From: Ceratobasidium sp. AG-K | Lineage: Eukaryota; Basidiomycota; Agaricomycetes; Cantharellales; Ceratobasidiaceae | DNA length: 64,000 nucleotides | NCBI GenBank assembly: GCA_037039685.1 | Contig: JAWNGF010000004.1 | Coordinates: 4,960,001-5,024,000, forward strand | Direction of reading: 5' to 3' | Shown here: piece after piece, positions 24,341 through 36,497 of the stretch | How the letters are laid out: the number at the start of each line of letters is the position of its first letter | Position numbering within the stretch: the stretch's first letter is position 1 | The notes under the pieces: model-generated | The model's input: only the letters and a program-made list of their open reading frames with translations | Databases searched by the model: none | Told to the model about the DNA's origin: nothing | Position numbers and translations under genes: made by a program

Positions 24341-27300
24341 ATCTACTCTCTGACCTTCAAACACACGCTCGCCCGCGATATTCAGTCCTTAATCGAAAAA
24401 TCTACAAGCGTGGATAGAGCGTGGGTGACCGATCGACGATGTTCAAAGAGGTGCTAGCGTGGAATCAGTCTTTTGGGCTCTCATTGGAAGCATGTCAGAA
24501 ATCGAGGCGCCGTTATCGGATCAGCGGCTCCCCTACCGCTGGTATTTGATAAGGGTGACCCCGGAGCGAGGACGACACCCGAAGCAACTGGCATGGGATC
24601 ACGACGGATAGTGCTTGCAAACTGGCACGGGTAAGACTTCCAGGCTAGAAAACATTGAGGTATGTCGAGGTAGCCAAAGTTTTCAAGTGGGACCACAGGG
24701 AAGTTCAGTATTCGCTGTGGTACTATAACTTCAACACAATAATCAAACACCTCACACACAAGGAACATGAAAATTGACGTACTCAGTCAGCCGGTGCTGT
24801 TTAACCAAGGCAATACCTCATCCCCGCGGTCGCGAGAATCACGAGTCCCATTGTCGCGTGTAGCACTGGATTCATGCAGCCAATTAGAACCCAACTATTC
24901 CTACATATAGGTCAATTCCGCCCTCCGATCACAGGCGCACAAGCTGTGAACGGGGGGCCATTGCGAGCGCCGAGGAATGATTTGGTGATAACCTCACCGC
25001 CTATGTCAAATACTGGGGATAGCATCTGGCCAACCGCAGTGGTGCCTCATAGAATATAGAGCGTGTGTCGCATTTGGTGACCAGGGAAATCATAAATAGG
25101 CCGTGATGTCTGCGCTTCGAAGGGAAGAGAGAGCGTCTTGCAATTTCCAATCGTCGCATCTCGAGGTCGGATGCTTCAGTACAGCCCAGTTTCTCAAGTC
25201 GGAGAAGTACCATATCCCCGCGCCTATCCGATGACACAACCCACTCGTTTCCAAATAAATGACCTGATAAGCCAGAATTGTATACCGTCAACCCAGTGGA
25301 TATAGACTCCTCAGATTTGGTAGAGGTTCACCTACTCACAGGGATGGTGTTTCAAATCGGGGTCATGAAGGCAGGCCCCGAGCGAATTTTGTAGAACGGG
25401 GTCAACCAACAACCGACCAGCCTAGACTAGCCACGCTCACGCGCCCGGAATCATACCGAAAAGCTTCTAGCTCGAGCAAACAGGGCACTTCCGCCCTCCA
25501 ACAGTGACACAGATCGAGACTCTGATCCCTGCAGGGACTTGCCGGTTCCGGATGGATGTGGCGCAAGGGTGACAGTGACAAGTGTCCGATATTAAGGAGT
25601 AAGCGACGTTGACCCAAACTTTCGACCCCACGCACCTCATGAAGAAACCCGGCACAAGGCGGTCAAGAAGAAACGTACCACACACACAATGACCCGGAAC
25701 CTGTAGCGTCGTGTAGGACATGCGATTCATCGTTGTTTGACTAGATTGATTCAGCAGTGCTTGGGCGCTGGACTCAGTTCCTGGAACGCCGGTGGAGATG
25801 CTCAAACCCATTTGCACCTTGGTTTTGAAAAAGGAAGCCCCGTCAGCAAAATGTATGTCTGCAAAATGCGAAAGGCACAACGAATACAATCCAAATGGCG
25901 ATACCGATCTGTGGTCAAGTGTCTGCATGCCGTCCTCTTCTCTCGCTGGCAATGGGGAATACGCCTAGCGTTGCGCGCAAAGCAAGCGATCCGGTCCCAC
26001 CAGAATAGAGCAACTCGATTCGGTACAAAAACCTCGTACTCACTTTCCGATGGACACCAGATGTGAATTGTACAGTGTTCCGCTGTTTCCACTCCGCTGT
26101 CACTCTAGCGTGTTGTGTCGATTGACGCCCATGGTATTTACGCGGACTCGATTTCTAGAACGTGGAAACTAAGTTTCCCAAGAACAGCCGCAGTAATCTA
26201 GCCAGTTCCGTCTGCTAGTAATCAAAGTGGCTCCCGTGACCGGCTATGTTGTTTGCCACTACTCGGCCGAGTTCCCCTAACACGTGTTGCCGAAGGGGCT
26301 CAAACGAACAACCCCTGGACAAATGAGGTCTTGAGTAGGCAAGTGAAATGTAAGATGGTGGTTCCAAACGGGTGAGGCTCAAATGAATGAGTAGTAATCG
26401 TCGAGGGGCCCAGAGGATGGTACGGCGTGATGCCGGGGAGTCTCAGGGAATCGGGAAATTTTGATGGACGAGACTAGTGGACGACGCCCGATCCCTGGGA
26501 AAGACGTATAATCTAACCAACTCCTATATAGGATGAGAAGAACGCGGACATTACATAGTGATGGTCGCATGCTGCTTGTTCTCAGTACGGTTTCCTTGCG
26601 GTAGGGACGCCGGTGATTTTCCAGCAACTTTCCGCTACCACCCTTGCTTCCGACCGGGGGTATTTTCAGACCTGGGAAAAGGCGTTGAAGGAAGAAAGGC
26701 AACTGTCATTAGCACACTGTTCGACGGAGACTCATCAAACCTACCGTGCTTTAATTGGTTTGTGCACGACATTGATATTGGTTGCTCTGGTGGTTGTGGA
26801 GGAACGACGGGAGAAGCTGCTAGCGCCGAAAGTGAAGCAACTACCGAAAACGCTCGCCTAGAGGGGGATCCGGGAGCTTTAGGGAAGTACGTTGTAGGAT
26901 TCGCATCAGTGAGCAACTAGCTAAAGTATTTATTATCGCCCAAGTGCACTGAGTCAAGCCTAGCAATTAGATGCGGGGTATCGATCGGCCGCGCATCGCG
27001 GAACACGAGGTACTCAACCTCATGGAAGCGGGAAAGGTGTCGGGCGCTTTGTCGCCTGTGTACGCATGGATGAGAGTAGTCTCAGTTACGTATGAAGGAA
27101 AATGGCAAAGCACTTATATTAGGTTGGCTTTGGGGAAGGCGACAGAGCCTCCAACTCAACCCACCATGTTCGCGAGGTTGCGGTCAGGAGAGGGAAGTGT
27201 GTCAGGTGCTTTGTAACAACTAAGCGCCACTTGATTGGGTCTTCATATGCGCACTTGATGTTTGTGGAACTGAAACACGTAGAATCCCTAAGGATTATAT

Positions 27301-27430
27301 AAAATGACGATATATTTAAATTTGAGGTCCCGAACTCGGTCATTCAGCTGGCTATCATGTCGCCCTCATACCATTAGGGCCTATAATGTAGCCAACACAT
27401 CACCCCGTTGAGCCCAATCACCTATTTACG
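24341..27430. other. No recognised gene
   Basis: Short overlapping frames on both strands. A minus-strand 96-codon frame (25291-25001) and a pair of frames over 26.56-26.92 kb (the plus-strand one with a hydrophobic stretch, the minus-strand one Ser/Pro-rich) read as possible exons, with no recognisable domain. I could not find the caspase-like motifs (GINY, SGHG, DSC, AELWVSQ) in this interval. Confidence 0.25.
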
Positions 27431-28625
27431 CTATTCGTTCCGCTCAATCGTCTTTACGAACTCACGGATCCTTGGAACAAAGGTCTCCTCCATGTCTTCT
27501 CCCAGCCTCTATTCATGGCACTGCCCTGTTTAACGCTCTGAGGCGAGGATAATAAGGTTCGGTCTCGTGCGCATTATGCAAGAGCAATCTACGAAAGTTA
27601 GCATCGCCCAACCAATGTAAATTAGTAGACAAACATCCTACGTAAACATCCTCAGGTCACACGGGTTCCAACTACTGCCAGGTTTCCAGCCCTCTTCCTA
27701 CATTTTGTCGAAGGGCAAAGAGTATGACTACACCATCCCCTCCACCTGCCTCCCAGCACGTGGGCTAGCTCAGCAATGTGTCATGCGTGAATCTGTCGCA
27801 ACCTACCAATCGTGTCTCCGCTCTTTTCCCGAGCAACACAAGTCTTGTCGGCCTATTGTACAACAGAGAGGCTGGAGGGCACGGAGAAGCACGCATGGGT
27901 ATTGTGTCCCTACACTGTTGGGGGCCGGGGAACTGAATATTAGTGACCTGCACACTGAACCAAAAATGGCCGCTTTCAGTGACGTATTACCTTAAGCTCT
28001 AAACATCTTGCGCATGCTTTGGGTTGATCCTTACCCAAAACAGTAAATTTGAAATGATTGTGGAGCTAATTTGCCCCCCGGTCAGCCCTGGAGATAAGGT
28101 TCAGTGAAAATATAGCTGAAAGCGGTCACGGTCAGTGCTTTAGACTATGAGTTCTCAATGTTTAGATCACAAGGATTCAGCCCGCCTAGCCCACACAGTG
28201 CTATCCTCCACCTCACACAAAGAGACAGCAGCTAAATGCGCCACACTTTGGGTGCCCCTGTATCATCAAGGACAGCAACCTTAGCATTATACAAGTCAGC
28301 GGGCCCTGTTAAATGTGCGTGGTGATAGAACGGACCGCCATTATGAGCTAGCAGTTGTGTCCCCCTTGAACTCACGGTAGTTGTCTCCATAAATCCTCTA
28401 CCCCACCCCATCACTTGACTCCGGCTCTGGTGGTCGATCCATTGCCTACCTGCTGCTCCTCTTTTGCATTTCCGAGTAGGTAGTTCCCGCCCGTGTAACT
28501 CTCAGTTTCCGGGAGTGTTTGTTTGGCCCACCTTGCATATGGGCTGAAGGAGGGAAGCGCGAAAATCGAAGAACTGCGAACGGGATGGCGGCAAAGACTA
28601 TAGGGTTTTCCATCTACCATAGGAT
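27431..28625 (-). pseudogene. Decayed fragment of a PDAT (LRO1-type) gene
   Basis: This is a degenerate relative of the gene at 62047-64000 on the same strand. The tail ETFVPRIREFVKTIERNE with a stop at 27433-27431 matches EERFVSRIREYAKKIRWDE. Near 27.69 kb, GWKPGSSWNP matches GWKPGSRWNP, but the codon before GluGlu is TAG. DDTGAPKV (about 28.25 kb) matches NDTGVPKV, and YTGGNYLLGNAKEEQQVG (about 28.50 kb) matches AQAGNWLLGNVEEKWQVS. The exon carrying NYSYGIERDPEQL in the intact gene has no counterpart between the last two, so there is an internal deletion. The fragment stops abruptly near 28.62 kb, where unrelated duplicated sequence begins. A non-functional partial copy; whether it ever worked at this site is unknown. 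Confidence 0.75.
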
Positions 28626-28634
28626 TGGGGGCAG

Positions 28635-28890
28635 GCTAGACATATGTGATTCGTCTTTGAATGCTAGCTAATGGGGGGAGGGTTCATTGTGTTCACTGAA
28701 ATCGGGTACATCGTAGTACATATCATCGTCGCTGGTGGGGGGAAAGAAAACACGGTTTCCTAAAGTGGGTTTCCTAAAGTCGCCATCAATAATAACCAAA
28801 AAAAATGAATTCGCAGGCAGTGGAAACCAAGTCCAACACAGAGTTGGTGGTTCATGTCGAGCAACTGAAGGAATGATCGGTGCATGTCGC
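28635..28890 (-). pseudogene. Fragment of the N-terminal exon of a caspase-like gene
   Basis: Nucleotide similarity to about 15140-15375, inside the first exon of the gene at 13178-15438, is clear by eye: the GGTGGG..A.A.AA.ACACGGTTTCC segment, GTCACCATTGACAGAAACCAA against GTCGCCATCAATAATAACCAA, and GGTAGAAACCAAGCCCAA against AGTGGAAACCAAGTCCAA, in the same order and orientation. The frame is not kept. The CGGTTTCCTAAAGTGGG unit is partly repeated within the copy. It directly abuts the PDAT fragment, so two unrelated genes are fused at about 28.63 kb. It probably marks the left end of the duplicated block that continues to 34.0 kb. Confidence 0.6.
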
Positions 28891-29299
28891 TTCCACTTTC
28901 GGCTGGCATTTTACGGACAGGGGGTTGGAGTGAATAGGGGAATTAAAAAGACATGAAACCGACAATGGGCCTAGCGAGAATTAGGACATACGAGCTATAT
29001 CGTCGGCAAAATTGCGTTGACCCCTGGTGCTCCAGAGCACACCATAACGTCCTGGGATCAATTTTAGAGAACCAGGAGCCAATCATGATTGGGTTTTGCC
29101 AGTGACAATACGATCGTATATCTGTTCCTAAAATGGCAGAGTGCTTTAACACACTCAGATACACACTCAGCAATACAAACACGACCATATGTACCTCGGT
29201 TACTGTATTGGGCTCTAGCCCCAAATTCGATTCTCCTGTCCAATCTGGCTCGATGCGTACAACCTGATTCAATATATCTAAAACGCCCACCTGACATAG

Positions 29300-32200
29300 A
29301 AATATTCCAAAATCCTAAGCTTTTGCAACATCCAGTTGGCGCACTGCCTGCATGGAGGCCTGAATGAATGCAAATATATGCAACGGAATGTTGAATGCCA
29401 ACCTCCGTATCAACTTGTTGGGACTCTGCAGGGCTAAGTTACTCCATTGTTGGTCTTCTGACCAAATTGCACTGGGTGTACATTCATGTTGTCAGACTAC
29501 GTAACCAGGCAGATGAGGCAAACCAATGGATTAAATTTGCTCTCACGTGTGTGCAAAAAGAGGATGCCTATTGATTATCCAGCCGAGTGCTTGAGATGAT
29601 GAGGAATTGATGAACACGCTAATTGGATAGGTTACAAATAAGCACAGGGTACTTGTTTCTCCTAGCTTACATAGCCTCGGACAAGCTTGGCAACACCATC
29701 CTTTCTGGTCTGTGAAGGTGGGCTGAGATATTGACAACTTGGATAAACTAGTGTTACACCTGTACATGACCATTGGAGGGTCTAATGATAGATGGCTGAC
29801 CAAGCATACAATGCAGCTGGAATGCAACTATACTGTAAAATATCCAAACTAAGCCTTGACAAGTGATAAAGACAAAAAGAAAACAAAAGTAAATTGGCCC
29901 AGAAGTAACCAGTATACCTCACACAATCCAGGTGTACAGCTTCAGCACATTCAACACCATTCACAATAGACCATGGACCCACTGCGCTGGGAAATATAGT
30001 ATTGCCAAGTTCAATGGTTTTGAAACGACCTCTTGATGCCAAAATACTGCACAAGCCCAGGTGTACGCGCCGCTGGGATGTGTATTATGCACAAGGAGGG
30101 ATCCAAGTGAGCACTAAACGTCATACAATGGGAGAGCAAACAAACTGAGTTCCTGTATGAAGCTGTTCGCATATTGCAACACCCTGATGCTCACCAATGA
30201 CCAATCCTCTGAGTGTATTGCACACATCACTTCTGCATGCTATTACCTGATCTGGACCAATGAACCAAACTAGAGAGCTGATCATTTCTGTACATGCGTG
30301 GGACAAACAGGTCTAATCTGTACTTTGCTGAGGCACCTATCTCAATGAAAGCATATGAATTAGCAGGCAGATGGTATCAAACATTATGTGCTTATTTGTC
30401 TGGAGCCACCGACCTCAAATGACCTCCAGGAACAATGTCATTCTGTACTTCTGGTTCCTAAATACAATGCAAATGGGACTGCAAAGTCAATTCCGTTGGT
30501 GACCCATTTTATCCACATTAGGCTGCTCCAGAGTTTGGTCTAGCAATGTGAGTGTGCTGAACAAGCCACTTATGCCTTGGAACTTGGTGACAAGAAGCTG
30601 AACAAGTATATATGATGACTGAATGATAGTAGTCTCAACTAACAGTACATACTAGAAGACAAAAACACACACAATCAAATATGCCTAAAAGCAGCAAACA
30701 TATGTTGAGCAATTTGAGCAAGACTGTTTCAATGCCTCTGTTATCTAAAGTCAACATTAGATAGCAGTTTATTGGAGGTTTGGCAGCAATTGATGGCCCG
30801 TTTCATCATACTTTCAGCTTGGTGAGCTGCACATAACTATGCACCCAGCAAGCTTCCATAGTCCATACTTGAAGTCCATAGACCTTTGGGGTTTAGAGTT
30901 ATGTCAGAAGCAAAGCAAATATCATCACTGTACAGCATGCCGACCTATTAGAGGAATCACCATTGCCAAGTTTGCCATGACAGGAATCACAACAAGGGTG
31001 GTTAAACTGACCCTTGCAGAAGGATCGATGTGTGTGTGCATGATTGTCTTCTCTTTGGCATGAGCATCTATTGTTTGATGTTTCTGTCTGGATCCTATGG
31101 GCATAGGTACCTCATCATTCAAAGTCTTGTGGCAAGGAAGGGTGAACTGAGATTGATACTCAATTGAAGATGATGGGTGGAATGCACTCTCTGGGCCCTT
31201 TGCTGCTCAAAATGGATGATCAGTAGCCTGGCACACAGATATCCCCATTGGAACATCATTGGTTGTTTATTGACATAATCCCAAGCTACCAAACTACCAA
31301 ACCACTGGCATATGTTGCACACTCAGTGAAATAACACAGGCCTGCAGATTTAGCTGAAATCTGCTCTGCAAAGCAAATACAGTGCTTTGTGGAAATTCAC
31401 ATTTGTTAGAAAGTACCAAACTCTGGCCTTATCCTGCCTCACTTCCTTCAACTTGGGGCCTTGATAGCTCGATGCCCCTATGAGTGGGTTCTGCTGGTTT
31501 GTCCAAATAGCCTGACCCCTCTATTGTGCCACTGAGCAGGGAATTTTTTAGGAGCAGTACAGTATAGCCTTTATGTTCCTACACATTTGGGTCACACATG
31601 CTCATTGAACATGTTGCTATGAAAGTACAGATCAAATACTAAGAGCAACCAAGATCAGGATACAAGCAAGTTGAACTGTGAGCAGAAAATAGAGAAATTC
31701 TGGCTTTGGGTTTGTGGCCTAACTGTCAGCTATTGGAACCAATTTTCAGCTAATTGGCGACATATGTAGGTGCTCAAGCCACCAAGGGGAGCACCTTGTA
31801 AGTGCTCCCTGCAGATAGTACAGAACATGCAGAGTAGTAGTGTCATTTGAACGACTGCTCAAGCTGAAAACATGCCTGCAACCATTATTTGGATGATAAC
31901 TCCGCTGGTATAGTCTGGTCAATACCAAGAAAGCCATGGGGCGGGATGCTCACAGAACAAGCACATGGATCTGAGAGTAAGATGCGCAGAAGAAAAGATT
32001 GAGCTGTTGAAATATCAGTCTTATGTATAGATGTATGCATATTATGTGATTGTGTTCAACATGGACATGCGCTTTGGTAAAATTTTGTCCTCAGTTCTCT
32101 ACTCTCAAGTAGCACAAGCTGAGATACATTGATTTCTAGCTTGGCACTTTCGCATATCGCAATATGAGCTTTGTAGATTGTGCAGCAACGGAAAGGTTCA

Positions 32201-34000
32201 CTTACTAGTTGTGTGTTCACTCAAACTCTTGATTGGTACCACTGTGGGGGTGCCAGGTTCCCGTTATTAGCAAAAGGTGCAAATAATGGACGAGGGATTT
32301 GGGCAACTGCATGAGCAAGGGCCATTTTGTGACAGTTTCTGCGGGAGAGGGGTGGAGGGACATACAAAGGCTTCTCAAGCCTGGATCCCGATATTTGTAT
32401 ATGATGTGAAGCTGTGGACAGTTGCAAGAAGGCATCTTTCTGGTCTGTTATGCAGGAAGTTGTTGTGATAGGTGATGGAATTAAAGTTGTGAACACGTGT
32501 TGTTAGGAAGCCCCAACATTGCCTGAAGTCACTGATGCATAAAATAAAGTAACATGGCCTCAGCTGATCAGAATAGTGTGTATTTGGCAAGACAAACTCG
32601 CCCACCTTTTGTGATCCTCTGACAGCACTCAAAGTTACATCCAACCAGACTTATGGGCCAATGGCGCGCCAATCGAATAAAAGTGCAGGGCACTCTTAGG
32701 GAGTCGATCGTGGAGCCAGATAGGATTTTACTTAGGATCCATCCTATGCTTGATGAAGACCCATGCGTAGGTGCTTCACGAAGCTCAGAGGAAGAAACTA
32801 TTCATAAGGGTGTTTCTGTGGATCAGGCATAGTGAGTAGGGTGCCAGTGTGTGGGAATGGGTGGGGGGGTTGGGGCAGTGTATACTTTGTGTCATGCCAA
32901 AGGAGGACTGCCAGCCACCTTGCAACTCACCTTGCTTTGGTGCTTGGTGAATTGCACCAACCTTGGATGAATTTAGGCGTCTGTGCAGGAGGAGTGCTGT
33001 TTTGTAGTTGTGTGATTAATTCGCTCCATGTATCGTCTGATAAGTGCATAGTAGTAACATACCCCTGCTTAATGAAAAGTGCATACAATCCACAGCTCAC
33101 TCCAATACACCAAAGGAGCCAGAGCCCATTCTAATCAAACCAATCAGCAGGTCTATGTCTTTTGGTTGGTGGGGTTAATTTTTCTTTGCAACAATGGTAG
33201 ATACATGGGTAGGTCACTCACGGTTGCTTCCAGGGCGCGTTAATTTGCTCAGTCAATATACGCCCTGGAGGTGGGATCTTCTTAAGCACTATAGTAGCCA
33301 TTATTGAAATCCTATCAGCTTGATTAGTTTGTGGCACCGTATCAGGGAGCAAAAACAAAAAGGTCAAAGGTTAGCCAGTGAAGGTTTGGACAAAGCATTG
33401 TTCATACCTTGTCTTCATGAATGATATCCTCATTATTCAATTACTACGCCTTTCAAACCCTTTGTGTTACCAGATCAAAGGATAAATTGTTTCCTGCTTG
33501 CATCAACAGTTAGATTTTAATATTGATGCTAGTGACTACAGTGGTTGAGAAAGAGAAGTTGGCGGATCCTAACGCACATCTGACTATCCAATCTGGAGGA
33601 TGTGAGTCACCCTAGTATATTGGTTTGCAGCCTTACAGTCTACCATCAGCAGACGTCCAACGGAGGAGCCAGATGCGTTCTGGGTGGTACAGCAAGAGGA
33701 GGTACAGCCTCAGGTCTGGGTGATGAGGCAGAGACGGTGAAAGTTAGGCAGAAGGAATCAGACCCTCTGATTGACAGCATCAAAACAAGACAAGGAGAGA
33801 CACCAAGCGGTCTGATTGCATAAGCAACTCACTGCACTGGAACCAAGACTGAAGCCTGGGGACACTCATACACCACAGGCCTGCAACCACTGAAGTACTA
33901 GTGGAGGGTTTGCAGTGTGGTACAAACCACTTACATGGGCTCAACACCTATCCCGTGCCATAGTTCTCTGAATTTGTTTGGCCTGATTTGGGCAAATAGT
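29300..34000. repeat. Segmental duplication, CpG-depleted arm (left part)
   Basis: Colinear with about 15.9-20.5 kb (anchors given in that entry). A hand count over 30601-30900 gives one CG dinucleotide, against twenty in the roughly corresponding 17101-17400. Differences from the other arm are largely CG to TG or CA, so this copy has been decayed by CpG-directed transitions. No gene was recognised. The arm continues beyond the retroelement at 48489-51070, so the two pieces were contiguous before the element inserted at 34000. Confidence 0.7.
33996..34000. repeat. Target-site duplication of the outer element (ATAGT), left copy
   Basis: ATAGT immediately precedes the TGTC end of the 5' LTR and recurs at 48489-48493 directly after the GACA end of the 3' LTR. 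A 5-bp duplication is usual for Ty3/gypsy integrases and fixes the element limits at 34001 and 48488. Confidence 0.9.
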
Positions 34001-34467
34001 TGTCATGAGCCAGCTCACTCCATCAGACTCGTCTTGTGCCTTGTCCGTCTGTCCTTGTGTTTGTTGACCTGTTTATGTGTTGTTTGTCTTTTCCTGTGCC
34101 ACGTTGCCACGTTCTTGTGGTTATTCTGTTACATTGTGTAACGCAGCTGTGCTTTGTACAAGTCATGTCTGTTCATACAGCATGACTCACATGGACACTC
34201 CTGTTTGGTAGACTGCTATGACTCATGTGGCTGCGCTTTGTATGACTTGGCCACCTTTTGAATATATATAGAGGACCAACAAGCCTGGTCATCCCAGCTT
34301 GTTTTGTCTTGTCAAACATCCCCTTTGAGTGACACTTTGAACCACCCCTACCCTCAAGGACCTACAGACACTTAAGTGTGTTGTGGTTCAAGAGGTCACT
34401 TAGGTCTTAGTGCTGTCCACTCTCCATTGCGGCTTGTCTCATAGCCACCAAGAAGAAGCTTACGACA
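34001..34467 (+). repeat. 5' LTR of the outer element
   Basis: 467 bp, TGTC...GACA ends. A TATA box (AATATATATAGAGG, about 34261-34274) sits about 30 bp before CAGCTTGTTTTG, the presumed transcript start. Upstream are two perfect TGACTCA motifs (34183-34189 and 34219-34225), the consensus of Gcn4/AP-1-type bZIP factors. Confidence 0.93.
34261..34307 (+). promoter_or_regulatory. LTR core promoter and self-primer segment
   Basis: TATATATA is followed about 30 bp later by AGCTTGTTTTGT (34296-34307). These 12 bases are exactly complementary to the primer-binding site just after the LTR (34470-34481). In Tf1-type elements the 5' end of the RNA folds back onto such a site and is cleaved to prime reverse transcription. 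The placement here fits that model; the start site itself is inferred. Confidence 0.7.
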
Positions 34468-34469
34468 TT

Positions 34470-34481
34470 ACAAAACAAGCT
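34470..34481 (+). other. Primer-binding site (self-priming type)
   Basis: ACAAAACAAGCT lies 2 bp inside the internal region and is the perfect 12-base complement of the putative transcript 5' end at 34296-34307. I see no match to a tRNA 3' end (CCA complement TGG) next to the LTR, which argues for self-priming. Confidence 0.7.
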
Positions 34482-34489
34482 TAACAATC

Positions 34490-36497
34490 ATGTCCATTCA
34501 GGAGGACGTGGGGTCACGCCTTGCAACACCATTATCAATAAGAAGAGCACCAAGTAGGGCCTCAAGACCTACAAGTTCCCTCAACAAACAAGATATCGCA
34601 CAAGCACGGGCGGGAGGACCAGCAAGGTCTCGCCCACAGAGCCAAGCTTGCATGCCTGGAACATTCAACACTGAGAATATTTCAGTCGTTCAGGAAGAAC
34701 CTACCATGGTTACTAGGGAACCAGGGGATATTACTGATGACCCCACACCGGTCGCAATCCGAATCCCAATTTCAAATGCAAGCCCAGGACCCTCACGCCC
34801 ACTATGGCCTTTGGGATCCAGAAGACAGTTTTTTTCCCCCCAACCTGAGGCTCACGGGGGCATATCCCTTGTTCCTATTAGACCCCCCCCTACGCCACAC
34901 ATTTCCCACGCCGCCCAAGTCCCACAGATCACAGGAACTATCACCAACACCGGTCTGATACCAATAAGTTCTCAGGCCGTGACACCAGTTAACCCAGCAC
35001 CGCCATATGTTCCACAAGGATATTCCCAGCAACCAACAGCTACTGAAGGCCAAGACGCCACTAGAGTTCCCAGCTCAAGTTCTAGCTAGCTCCACCAATA
35101 GAACCGTGATTAGCAATCTCGACGACCTCGACGATCTTCACCTTGGAAGACACAACGCACTCTTAAGGATTATTGATGGAATGAGGATAACTATCGATAG
35201 AAGACTCAACGGTTTAGAACAAACCACCCAGATCTTAGCAAATAACCAACAAATCTTCAACGATTCCATCAACACCCTACAAGGAACACTCACGGATATT
35301 CTCAATGCCTCAAGAAACAGTGAACATAATACCTTCCTAGTGGGTCAAGACGTAACCAGACTATGAAATGAGGTTACAAACACACAAGGACTTGTAAACA
35401 ATGTCTGCGAGGAACTCAATACCACTAGGCAAGGACAATTTGAATGGAACGAAGCAGTAACTCAAGGCCTAGAAAACTTACAACAAGAGGGAAACGCTAC
35501 TGCCACAAAGGTCACAACAATACAAGAAACTATCAACAACCTTCGGGAAGAAATGGACAAAGCTTCCCTACATGCCGAGCATCCTTCTAGGCAATCAAAT
35601 TCCCCACCACATCCAGAAGCAGAATCAACCAGGATCGAGGAACTAGAACAAAGACTCCAACGACTGACCAAGAACCCCAACTCCAGCGGAAGAACACATT
35701 GCCCTAAAGTTACACACCCAGATTCCTTCGATGGGAAAAAGGGAGAGGGTGCTGAAATGTTCATCACTCAAATGGAAAGTTATTTCGTCCGACTAGGTGA
35801 TCAATATAACTCTCATGAAGAACAAATCCACAAAGCACTTGCCAACTTCAAGTCAGAAAACAAAGCAGCCACTCATTGGGCACAAGTACTGCTTTGATCA
35901 CTAAACCGGGGAGAGAATAACAAAAACCTAGCCTCATGGGAAAGCTTCAAGACCCACTTCATGGAACAATTTAGCGACCCTAACAAGAAGGCAAAAGCTG
36001 AAATCGATATCCGGAAATGCAGGCAAAACAATTTGGTAGCAAACAATGCTTCTGAATTCTGATACTTATTGGTTGACGTCAACTGGGGACAGGAAGCACT
36101 GATCAACCAATTCAAGGAAGGACTGAAGCCTGAAGTAAAGACTGAGCTAGCCCGATTTGAATTAACCCTAATTAACAAGGACGGAACGGAGCGGGAGCTG
36201 TTGCTGGACCAGTGGATCTCAATTGCAATCTCCATTGACCAGAAATTGCAACAAATCAAGGCCTCTACAGGGAAGAAGGCACCCCAATCAACCGCTAGTG
36301 GACAATCCACTACAAAGTGGCTACCCAACGAAGTATACAAAGCAAGGATGGCAACCAACTGCTGCCTGAAGTGCGGACAGGAAGGACACCGTTCATTCAA
36401 ATGCCCGTCCAAGGAATGGATAACAATGGAACCTAGCGTTAAAGGAAGAGAGGCAACGATTATAGAAGATTCGGGAAAAGAAGGGGTCTCCCTCTAA
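34490..36497 (+). pseudogene. gag: gag of the outer element, broken
   Basis: The Gag-like protein starts MSIQEDVGSR at 34490. It has a Pro/Ser-rich N-terminal third, a coiled-coil-like middle, a capsid-like segment and a CCHC zinc knuckle (CLKCGQEGHRSFKC, about 36367-36408), and ends at the TAA at 36495-36497. By comparison with the nested relative it is broken by a reading-frame change near 35085 and by TGA codons at 35364, 35895 and 36060; in the relative all three of those codons are CGA. It would form the virus-like particle if intact. Confidence 0.9.
36473..36479 (+). other. Candidate -1 ribosomal frameshift site GGGAAAA
   Basis: The heptamer fits X XXY YYZ in the gag frame (G GGA AAA) and lies 15 nt before the gag stop. 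The pol frame is -1 to gag, has no ATG near its start and stays open through this point. The nested element keeps the identical heptamer (TTTTCCC on the plus strand, 43209-43215). No downstream pseudoknot was worked out. Confidence 0.55.

Noticed and set aside
25440..25720. Extra caspase-like copy suggested by VPGHCV and VPAGIRVSIC on the minus strand
   Set aside because: The His-like and Cys-like pieces are not followed by a Cys motif, and no GINY, p10 or AELWVSQ segments surround them; judged coincidental.
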